A DNA stretch of 5,503 nucleotides from Deltaproteobacteria bacterium (lineage in GTDB: Bacteria; Myxococcota_A; Polyangia; Haliangiales; Haliangiaceae): NCBI GenBank assembly GCA_013813945.1, contig JACCQV010000882.1, forward strand, positions 1-5,503, given 5' to 3'. How positions within the stretch are numbered: the first letter of the stretch is position 1; the number at the start of each line of letters is the position of its first letter. Under the pieces are notes generated by a model. It saw only the letters and a list, made by a program, of their open reading frames with translations. It did not search any database and was not told where the DNA came from. Below are positions 1-5,469 of this stretch, one piece after another. The position numbers were made by a program, and so were the translations under genes.

Positions 1-759
1 GTACGAGACCAGCGCGCGCGCCTCGCGGTCGACGACCCGGGAGCGCTCCCCGTCGATCCGGACGAGGACCGCTGGCTCGCGACCCGGTGCGCGGAGCACG
101 GGCAAGGGCGCGAGCCCCGCGATCCGCGCGGCGGCGTCGCGGAGCGGCTTCGACGCGGCCACCGGCACGCCCTCGGCAAGCAGGCGGGTCGCGACCTCGA
201 TTCCGTCGAGCGCGCTATCGACGACGAGGACCGTCGGCAAGCCAGCGGCGAGCTGTTCGCGCGTCCACTCGATCACGCGGCCCGCGACATCGTCGAGCGG
301 CTCGAGCTCGTGGTGCGGCTCGCCGAGCGGCGCATCGATCACGAGCGCGTCGCACGCGCGAACCTCGGCGGCCTCGTACCAGCTGCTCGCGACCGTACGG
401 AGCGCTCCGGCATAGAGCACGGTGCGCCCGACGGCATCGACGTGGAGCGCGGCGGCACCGAGGCCTCGGCCCGATGGGATCAGCTCGAGTCGCAGCGTCC
501 CCAGCGTGAACCGCTGGCGCAGCGGGACCGCGAGATGGCCGTCACCGCGTGCGGCGAGCAGGGCGAGCGTGGTCGGCGAGCCGATCAGCTGTCCGTGACC
601 GGTGCGTCCGACGCGATCCGCCGACGACACGAAGCAGATATCCCGGCGTCGGCGCGCGTCGCACCAGATCGGCGTGCCGGTGAGGTGCACGCCGTCACGC
701 CACGTCACCGGGGCGATCGATGCTGCACGCGGGCGGCGACCCACGACCCACGGTGCCAT
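1..759 (-). CDS. Degenerate metallo-beta-lactamase-fold protein, exonuclease-like pseudoenzyme (3' end beyond window)
   Basis: The frame is open for 253 codons from ATG 759 to the left edge, so the C-terminus is missing. The order of motifs matches bacterial MBL-fold proteins of the mRNA 3'-end processing / ligase-associated exonuclease group (COG1236-like). They are a WRDGVHLTGTPIWCDARRRR opening (residues 20-39), a CFVSSAD segment (42-48), SPTT (61-64), SGRGLGAA (96-103), VLYAGALRT (114-122) and CDALVIDAPLGEP (136-148). Active members have SHAHxDH, AGHxLGSA and YTGD at the second, fourth and fifth of these. Here every one of those metal ligands is replaced (S45-S46-A47-D48-R49, R98, A119). 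The fold looks retained but metal-dependent hydrolysis is unlikely. The ATG lies 19 bases after the PilZ gene stop, with no clear Shine-Dalgarno sequence. GC-rich third positions argue against simple decay. Family membership is from remembered motifs; the role is unknown. Confidence 0.8.
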   Translation of the reverse strand, partial: MAPWVVGRRPRAASIAPVTWRDGVHLTGTPIWCDARRRRDICFVSSADRVGRTGHGQLIGSPTTLALLAARGDGHLAVPLRQRFTLGTLRLELIPSGRGLGAAALHVDAVGRTVLYAGALRTVASSWYEAAEVRACDALVIDAPLGEPHHELEPLDDVAGRVIEWTREQLAAGLPTVLVVDSALDGIEVATRLLAEGVPVAASKPLRDAAARIAGLAPLPVLRAPGREPAVLVRIDGERSRVVDREARALVSY

Positions 760-778
760 CCGAACCGCGATCAGGCAA

Positions 779-1411
779 TCATTCGACGATGTTCGTCGGA
801 AGTTGCCCCGTCAGGAGCAGCGCCTCGAGCTCCCGGATCACCGCGATCAGGGTCGCTCGCTGCGGCTCCTCGAGCGTGAACACGACCCCCATCCCCGGGG
901 TGTCGTCGTCCTGCGGCATGATCGTATGCGACACCTTGCCGACCAGCGAGAGCGGCTGCGGCTTGCCCGGGATCGCCACGAGCATGTGGACCTGCGAGGT
1001 CTCCGGCAACGGCTTGTCCGTGAACAGGAACAGGCCCTCTTCGTTGATGTCCTTGGTGAACGTGTTCGCCGGTCCCTCGACGGCACCGTAGGTGACCTGC
1101 AGGCGAATCGGCAGCCGACGCTTCTCGCGCAGGTTGAGCAGACCGCCGCGGACGAAGCCGTTCAGATAGTTGATCTTGTCGCGCTCGGAGCCGCCGAGTG
1201 CCACGACCAGACCCATTGGCTCGTCGCGCTGGCCCACGACGGTCCCGCGCAGCGTGACCAGCCAGCCGCCAACGTCGAGATCGATCAGCACCGTCGCGCC
1301 CTGCTCGGTCGGATCCGGGGATGGGACGAACACGGTCCAGTCCCGTGGATCGAACATCTTGATCCACTCCGACTGACTGGTCAGCCGGAGCTCGAGCCTA
1401 ACCACACCCAC
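779..1411 (-). CDS. PilZ-domain protein, probable cyclic-di-GMP receptor, tandem PilZ-like
   Basis: This 210-residue soluble protein has a recognisable PilZ domain in its C-terminal half (about 95-200). Arginines R95, R98, R99 and R103 give the RxxxR motif. DINEEG (121-126) stands at the (D/N)xSxxG motif, with Asn replacing Ser. A GMGVVF strand (173-178) follows. PilZ domains bind cyclic di-GMP and pass the signal to motility, exopolysaccharide or secretion machinery. Residues 4-88 look like a second, diverged PilZ-like barrel without the binding motifs (FVPSP at 28-32, then GTVVG at 56-60 and GLVVAL at 67-72). The start is GTG 1411: no start codon lies between it and the in-frame TAA at 1450-1448, and the first strand VVRLELRL appears to belong to the fold. 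ATG 1357 has a GGAG nearby and remains an alternative. It lies 36 bases after the GspC-like gene, probably in one operon. Confidence 0.88.
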   Translation of the reverse strand: MGVVRLELRLTSQSEWIKMFDPRDWTVFVPSPDPTEQGATVLIDLDVGGWLVTLRGTVVGQRDEPMGLVVALGGSERDKINYLNGFVRGGLLNLREKRRLPIRLQVTYGAVEGPANTFTKDINEEGLFLFTDKPLPETSQVHMLVAIPGKPQPLSLVGKVSHTIMPQDDDTPGMGVVFTLEEPQRATLIAVIRELEALLLTGQLPTNIVE

Positions 1412-1447
1412 GCGCTCATCGTAGACGATCCGCGGCGACGGCGCGCG

Positions 1448-2542
1448 TTACTGGATCGCGAGGCGCAGCGTCATGGGCTTCCCCGCGCGGAGCAGCTGCA
1501 CGTTCGCCGTCTTGACCGAGCCAGCGCGGATGTAGAGGTCCGCTGCGTCGTCGATCGACGTGAGCGGAGCGCCGTCCACCGCGGTGATCACGTCGCCACT
1601 GCGCAGGCCCGCCTTCGCGAACACCGATCCCGGTGCGACCGCGTCGAGACGTGCACCCGCTGGCGTGAACGCCCCGCGCACCGATGCGGTCAGCACGCCG
1701 AAGTCGGAGAGCGCCGATTCGAGCTCCGTGCGCGAGAGCATGGTTGCCGGCTGCGCCGATGCAGCCGGGGGTGCGCTCGCCGTGGGCGCGATCGTGGCGT
1801 CGTCGGGTCCCTTGACGATCACGTGGCCGTTCATGGCGTCGGCGAACGCGCGCGCGCCCTCGTCGTCGACGGTGCCCTTCTTCACGGGCTTCGTCGGCTT
1901 GGCGACCGGGGCCGGGGCCGGCGCGGGCTCCGCGTACGGATCGGTCGCGCTCTCCGGCAGCGCCGGCTCGGGCTCGTTGTAGGGATTGACCTCCATCTCG
2001 GTGGTCGTGACGGCCTCGCGGGTACGAACGAGACGAACCTCGCCGGCACCTGGCGTCATCGCTGCGTCGAGCGTGGCCTCGTCATATGGATTGGTAACCG
2101 GCTCCGAGCTCGGAGCCGCCGCGACACGAACGCCGTCCTCGCCTGCGACGGCCGGTGCCTCGATGGCGGGCCCGGCGTAGGGATCTGCGGGGGCGACGGC
2201 GACGGCGACGGCCTGGGTGTCAGCCGGGCGGCGCCAGGTTGGCTCGGGCGCGGCGAGGACGACCTCGCGGCCACCCGAGGACAGGGTGACCTCGTCCTCC
2301 TCGATTTCCATGACCGTATAGCCGCCGATCACGGAGCCCACATCGGCCACGACATGCTTGCCGCGGTTCTTGTCGAACAGCAGCGCCTGGTGACTCTCCG
2401 TCATCACCTTCACCACCCGTAGTCCGACTTTCGCGCGTGTCGGTTCCGGCTGCGTTGGCTGCGGTTCCGGGGCCTTCGCGTCCTCGGCGAAGGCGAAGGT
2501 ACCTGTCAGGGTCAGGGCGAGCAGACCGGCAACGAGGCGCAT
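1448..2542 (-). CDS. GspC-like periplasmic protein with HR-like and PDZ domains
   Basis: The protein has 364 residues. An N-terminal hydrophobic segment with a plausible signal-peptidase site (AFA before E20) sends it to or across the inner membrane. Residues 50-96 resemble the homology region of type II secretion protein GspC (GSVIGGYTVMEIEEDEVTL). Residues 100-265 form a low-complexity Pro/Ala linker with four [DN]PY motifs. Residues 268-364 form a PDZ domain of GspC type (SRTELESALSD, PGSVFAKAGLRSGDVITAVDG, LLRAGKPMTL). In secretion systems GspC links the inner-membrane platform to the GspD secretin through these two domains. No other secretion gene is visible here, so this may be a stand-alone relative or a dispersed gspC. 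The frame is open to an ATG at 2656, but the extra 38 residues are Arg/Gly-rich and precede the signal peptide, so ATG 2542 is chosen. Confidence 0.82.
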   Translation of the reverse strand: MRLVAGLLALTLTGTFAFAEDAKAPEPQPTQPEPTRAKVGLRVVKVMTESHQALLFDKNRGKHVVADVGSVIGGYTVMEIEEDEVTLSSGGREVVLAAPEPTWRRPADTQAVAVAVAPADPYAGPAIEAPAVAGEDGVRVAAAPSSEPVTNPYDEATLDAAMTPGAGEVRLVRTREAVTTTEMEVNPYNEPEPALPESATDPYAEPAPAPAPVAKPTKPVKKGTVDDEGARAFADAMNGHVIVKGPDDATIAPTASAPPAASAQPATMLSRTELESALSDFGVLTASVRGAFTPAGARLDAVAPGSVFAKAGLRSGDVITAVDGAPLTSIDDAADLYIRAGSVKTANVQLLRAGKPMTLRLAIQ

Positions 2543-2662
2543 GGGATGTCGAGTTGCAAACCCCGATCCGGTCCGACCGCCGGCAAGAACCGGGAACCAG
2601 GGCGGCAATCGTGCGCCGTGTAGCTGGCGCTTCACACCCCCTGCGCGCCCGGACACACTCTC

Positions 2663-2692
2663 ACGGTAGGGGGATCACCTGGACGATCACAA
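2663..2692 (-). promoter_or_regulatory. Possible sigma-70-type promoter for the GspC-like gene
   Basis: On the minus strand TTGTGA (2692-2687) is followed after 18 bases by TACCGT (2668-2663). The first matches four of six consensus -35 positions and the second three of six -10 positions. It lies about 120 bases upstream of the chosen ATG, in the only gap large enough to separate pspA from the downstream trio. The match is weak and could arise by chance. Confidence 0.2.
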
Positions 2693-2751
2693 TGGTCGGC
2701 CCGCTGACCGCGGTGGCCGCAACCGTCGGATCCGCACGCGGCGACCCAGAC

Positions 2752-3609
2752 TTACGCCTTCTTCGCTTCCTTGCTGCCGTCGAGCTCCGACAGATCGAGG
2801 TCCTCGAGCTCCTTGAGGTCCTCGGCCGTCAAGCTCCCGAGCGATGCGCCCGCGCTGATATCCGACTTGTCGTCACCCTTGCCGCCGACCACGCCGGCGC
2901 CGAGCTGCTTCGCGTTGTCGCCCTTGGGCGCCTCGAGCAGACCCATCTTCGCCTTGAGATCCGAGAGGGCGTCGTCCTCGCTCGCGCCGCCGGCCTCGAG
3001 CGCGTGGAACTTCGACTCGAGCGTGTCGCCCGACAGCTCGCCCGCGAGCTCGGCGCCTGCCTCGGCCTCAGCCTCCATCAGCTGGATGCGCTCGGCCATG
3101 CGATCGAACGTGTCGAACGCGCTGGTGTCGCCGAGCCCCTGCATCGTGTTGGCGATCTGCTGCTGCGCCTCCGCACGCTTCTTGCGCGCGATGAGAATGT
3201 TCTTCTTGCGCTTCGCTTCCTCGATCTTGTTGTTGAGAAGGCGCAGCGCGTCCTTGAGCTTCTCGACGGCCTGCTTCTGCGAGATCCACTGCTGCTGGAA
3301 CTGCGTCGCGATCGTCTCGTGCTCGTTCTTGCGCGACAGCGCCTGGCGCGCGAGACCGTCGTCGCCGGCGCGCACCGCGACCATCGCCTTGCGCTCCCAC
3401 TCCTTCGATTTGTCGGTCTCCGCCGTGTACTGCTTCTGCAGCTTCTTCTCGTCCGCGATCGCGACCGCGACGGCCTTCTTCGCTTCGACCAGCTGCTGCT
3501 GCATCTCGAGCAGCACCTGCGACAGCATCTTCTCCGGATCCTCCGCCTTCGAGATGAGGTCGTTGAGGTTCGACTTGATCAGCGTACCGAGTCTCGAAAA
3601 GATGCCCAT
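2752..3609 (-). CDS. pspA: PspA/IM30 (Vipp1) family membrane-maintenance protein
   Basis: The protein has 285 residues and opens with the family-typical MGIFSRLGTLIKSNLN amphipathic helix, then KAEDPEKML (21-29). A long, charged, Gln/Lys/Glu-rich coiled coil follows to about residue 190. PspA/IM30 proteins are ESCRT-III relatives that assemble into rods or rings on the inner face of the cytoplasmic membrane. They stabilise it under stress and in some bacteria inhibit the activator PspF. No pspF, pspB or pspC is in the window. The E. coli protein has 222 residues; this one adds a Gly/Asp-rich linker (about 229-257) and an acidic helix (LTAEDLKELEDLDLSELD, 260-277), recalling the C-terminal extension of Vipp1. 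An ATG nine bases upstream (3618) is possible, but family alignment and the candidate promoter position favour 3609. It is transcribed divergently from uppS. Confidence 0.93.
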   Translation of the reverse strand: MGIFSRLGTLIKSNLNDLISKAEDPEKMLSQVLLEMQQQLVEAKKAVAVAIADEKKLQKQYTAETDKSKEWERKAMVAVRAGDDGLARQALSRKNEHETIATQFQQQWISQKQAVEKLKDALRLLNNKIEEAKRKKNILIARKKRAEAQQQIANTMQGLGDTSAFDTFDRMAERIQLMEAEAEAGAELAGELSGDTLESKFHALEAGGASEDDALSDLKAKMGLLEAPKGDNAKQLGAGVVGGKGDDKSDISAGASLGSLTAEDLKELEDLDLSELDGSKEAKKA

Positions 3610-3620
3610 GGCTTGCATCG

Positions 3621-3649
3621 AGCCTACGGGATCAAGGGTGTCGTTGCAA
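3621..3649 (-). promoter_or_regulatory. Candidate pspA promoter
   Basis: On the minus strand TTGCAA (3649-3644) is followed after 17 bases by TAGGCT (3626-3621). Transcription would start near 3614, a few bases before ATG 3609, giving an almost leaderless message and excluding the upstream ATG at 3618. The -35 lies in the 8-base palindrome GTTGCAAC (3643-3650), so the same bases can serve the opposite strand. Confidence 0.35.
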
Positions 3650-3671
3650 CGCTCGCGCCTTGCGTGCTACT
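3644..3671 (+). promoter_or_regulatory. Candidate uppS promoter, divergent from pspA
   Basis: TTGCAA (3644-3649) is followed after 16 bases by GCTACT (3666-3671), which matches three of six -10 consensus positions. The predicted start near 3678 leaves a leader of about ten bases before the uppS ATG at 3689, where no clear Shine-Dalgarno sequence is seen. The -35 coincides with that proposed for pspA on the other strand. Confidence 0.3.
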
Positions 3672-3688
3672 GACCCCGTTCTCCGACG

Positions 3689-4432
3689 ATGAGCGAGACT
3701 CGAAGGCTGCCGCGTCACGTCGGCATCATCATGGACGGCAATGGCCGCTGGGCGCAGAGCCATGGCCGGCCTCGGCTCGACGGTCATCGTGCTGGCGCCG
3801 ACTCGGTTCGCGACATCACTCGCGCCTCGCGGCAGCTCGGGATCGAGGCGCTGACGCTGTACGCTTTCTCGTCCCAGAACTGGGCCCGCCCCGCCGAAGA
3901 AGTAGCGGGACTGATGCAGCTGCTTCGCGAGTTCTTGATCGACGAGCGCAGCGAGATCCTCGACAACCAGATCCGGCTCGAGGCGATCGGCGACGTCGAG
4001 AAGCTGCCGCCGATGGTCAAGGAGCCGCTCGACGAGCTTCGCGCGGCCTCCGCCCACCACACGGGCATGACGCTGACGCTCGCCCTCTCCTATGGCGGCC
4101 GCGAGTCGATCGTTCGCGCTGTCCGCGACATCGCCCGTGACGCCGCCGCAGGCACCTTGCGCCCCGAGGACCTCGACGTCGACCGCCTGACCGGCTACCT
4201 GCCGACCGCGAAGCTCCCGCCGCTCGACCTCCTGATCCGGACCAGCGGCGAGCAACGAATCTCGAACTTCATGCTCTGGGAGATCGCCTACGCCGAGCTG
4301 GTGTTCACCGACGTCCTCTGGCCCGAGTTCCGGCGCGAGCACCTCCACACGTGTCTCGACGAGTACGCGGCCCGTGAGCGCCGGTTCGGGCTGACATCCG
4401 CTCAGCTGGCGTCCGATCTCGATCCCCCCTGA
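3689..4432 (+). CDS. uppS: Undecaprenyl diphosphate synthase (di-trans,poly-cis-decaprenylcistransferase)
   Basis: UppS condenses eight isopentenyl diphosphates onto farnesyl diphosphate in cis to give C55 undecaprenyl diphosphate, the lipid carrier for peptidoglycan and other surface glycans. It is a cytoplasmic, membrane-associated dimer. The 247 residues are close to E. coli length (253), and numbering runs ten behind it throughout. The signature HVGIIMDGNGRWA (10-22) carries catalytic D16. GHRAG gives H33. RTSGEQRISNF (184-194) supplies the diphosphate-binding R184, R190 and S192, and E203 lies in AYAEL. One deviation is seen: the usual FSSENW reads FSSQNW, with Gln at 63. The ATG at 3689 places the signature at the usual distance from the N-terminus. 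cdsA follows 37 bases later in the same direction, a widespread pairing. The usual upstream neighbour frr is absent; pspA occupies that side, divergently. Confidence 0.97.
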   Translation: MSETRRLPRHVGIIMDGNGRWAQSHGRPRLDGHRAGADSVRDITRASRQLGIEALTLYAFSSQNWARPAEEVAGLMQLLREFLIDERSEILDNQIRLEAIGDVEKLPPMVKEPLDELRAASAHHTGMTLTLALSYGGRESIVRAVRDIARDAAAGTLRPEDLDVDRLTGYLPTAKLPPLDLLIRTSGEQRISNFMLWEIAYAELVFTDVLWPEFRREHLHTCLDEYAARERRFGLTSAQLASDLDPP

Positions 4433-4462
4433 TTGACCCGACTCCCGCGCTGCGGTTATCTG
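4433..4462 (+). promoter_or_regulatory. Possible internal promoter in the uppS-cdsA gap
   Basis: TTGACC (4433-4438), directly after the uppS stop, matches five of six -35 positions. After 18 bases TATCTG (4457-4462) matches three of six -10 positions. A start about seven bases downstream would fall at or next to the TTG start codon at 4470, implying a leaderless cdsA message. The -10 is weak and co-transcription with uppS is the simpler reading. Confidence 0.22.
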
Positions 4463-4469
4463 CACCCCC

Positions 4470-5375
4470 TTGGCGCTCGGTAATCTCGCGCAACGCTTCC
4501 TGGTCGCGGTCGTGGCGGTGCCACTCCTGCTGCTGCTGCTCCACTACCATCGGCCGGAGCCGACGTGGGCGGTGCTGTTCGTCGCGTCGCTGATCGCGAT
4601 GTACGAGTTCTTTGCGATGACGCTGCCCGCGCCCGACCGCCGGCCCGCGCTGGTGATGGGCGGGCTCGCCTGCATCGCATTCTACTGGCTCGACGCGATC
4701 GCGCTCGCCCGCTATGGCAACACCGTTCCCGTCGAGCTCCATCGCCTCGCCTTCGGAGGCGGCACGACGGTCGCGCTGATGTTCGCCGTCGTTGTTCCCG
4801 GGCTGTTCTTCCTGTTCCGGTTCCGCGACATCCCGACGGTCGCGAACCGGATGACCGCGACGGTGATGGGCATCGTCTATGCGGGCTTCCTGACGACGAT
4901 GCTCGCGAAGCTCAAGCTGATCGATCCGACCCACGGCGGGAGCACCGTCCTGATCGTTCTGTTGATCGCATGGCTCGCGGACACCGGCGGCTACTTCGCG
5001 GGCCGCTTCCTCGGCAAGGCCAAGCTCTACGAGGCCGTCAGCCCGAAGAAGACGTGGGCCGGCGCATGGGGCGGCATCGCGGGATCCATCGCGGGCGTCG
5101 CTGCGCTCAAGCTGATCAGCGCGCCGTGGCTGACCTGGATCGACGTCTTCGCACTCGCGATCCCCGGCGGCATTCTCGGTCAGCTCGGCGATCTCGCCGA
5201 GTCGCTGATCAAGCGCTCCGTGGGTGTGAAGGACTCGGGCGCGCTGCTCCCGGGCCATGGCGGCATCCTCGATCGCATCGACGCCGTGCTGTTCATCGCG
5301 CCGTATGTGTTCATCTATCTGACGATCCGCGGCTACCTGACGATCCGCGGCTACGGACCGAGCGCTCTGTTCTAG
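4470..5375 (+). CDS. cdsA: Phosphatidate cytidylyltransferase (CDP-diacylglycerol synthase)
   Basis: CdsA converts CTP and phosphatidic acid to CDP-diacylglycerol and diphosphate in the inner membrane, the branch point for bacterial phospholipids. The 301-residue protein is rich in membrane segments (for example about 9-24, 32-50, 58-76, 98-116, 128-147 and 158-170). It has the conserved DTGGYFAGRFLGK (171-183) and SPKKTWAG (191-198) blocks. The complete family signature runs from S245 through K248, R249, K254, D255 and PGHGG (261-265) to D268, R269 and D271. The start is TTG at 4470, because the residues that follow (LGNLAQRFLVAVVAVP) are the normal CdsA opening and no ATG or GTG lies suitably upstream. 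No good Shine-Dalgarno sequence is present. The tail after the last membrane segment contains a perfect six-residue duplication. dxr and rseP, often next in other genomes, do not follow. Confidence 0.96.
   Translation: MALGNLAQRFLVAVVAVPLLLLLLHYHRPEPTWAVLFVASLIAMYEFFAMTLPAPDRRPALVMGGLACIAFYWLDAIALARYGNTVPVELHRLAFGGGTTVALMFAVVVPGLFFLFRFRDIPTVANRMTATVMGIVYAGFLTTMLAKLKLIDPTHGGSTVLIVLLIAWLADTGGYFAGRFLGKAKLYEAVSPKKTWAGAWGGIAGSIAGVAALKLISAPWLTWIDVFALAIPGGILGQLGDLAESLIKRSVGVKDSGALLPGHGGILDRIDAVLFIAPYVFIYLTIRGYLTIRGYGPSALF
5319..5354 (+). repeat. Perfect 18-base tandem duplication in the cdsA 3' end
   Basis: CTGACGATCCGCGGCTAC occurs twice head to tail (5319-5336 and 5337-5354) with no mismatch. It keeps the reading frame and encodes LTIRGY twice (residues 284-295), after the catalytic signature and near the C-terminus. 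Identity at every base, including third positions, points to recent slippage or duplication. Confidence 0.95.
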
Positions 5376-5448
5376 GCCCAATGCCGCTCAGTTAGGGTCC
5401 TTGACGTTGACCTCGACGTGAACCCTGAACGTGAACGCCACCTTGGAC

Positions 5449-5469
5449 GCTCACGTCATCTTCGTGAGC
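5449..5469. other. Inverted repeat (hairpin) downstream of cdsA
   Basis: GCTCACG (5449-5455) and CGTGAGC (5463-5469) are perfect reverse complements separated by seven bases. The repeat lies 74 bases after the cdsA stop and covers the TGA of the convergent partial gene. No T-run follows on either strand, so it is not a typical intrinsic terminator, although it may still slow or process convergent transcripts. Confidence 0.5.

Noticed and set aside
602..2422. 606-codon open frame on the plus strand
   Set aside because: It runs antisense to the PilZ, GspC-like and MBL genes, is packed with Arg, His, Asp and Gly, and shows no domain. High-GC DNA commonly leaves such antisense frames open.
2543..2656. 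38-residue N-terminal extension of the GspC-like protein from ATG 2656
   Set aside because: It would bury the signal peptide behind an Arg/Gly-rich stretch. The ATG at 2542 gives a normal leader. The extension would also start at or near the predicted transcript start.
2698..2725. Small GC hairpins after the pspA stop
   Set aside because: Stems are only about four bases, several mutually exclusive pairings exist and no T-run follows; this is expected at such GC content.
3610..3618. Alternative pspA start at 3618 (MQA before MGIF)
   Set aside because: MGIFSRL is the usual family N-terminus, and the candidate promoter would start transcription downstream of 3618.
2437..4140. 567-codon open frame on the plus strand
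   Set aside because: It lies antisense to pspA and then out of frame over uppS. Its Leu/Arg-rich low-complexity product is the mirror of the PspA coiled-coil codons.
4305..5381. 358-codon open frame on the minus strand opposite cdsA
   Set aside because: Its composition is Arg/Asp/Gln/Glu-rich with no hydrophobic core, while the opposite strand encodes an unmistakable CdsA.
5451..5453. TGA read as selenocysteine
   Set aside because: The stem spans the TGA rather than following it, as a bacterial SECIS element would, and no redox motif is visible around the position.
5449..5469. Intrinsic terminator for cdsA
   Set aside because: The 7-base stem is clear, but no T-run follows on either strand, so it is reported only as an inverted repeat.
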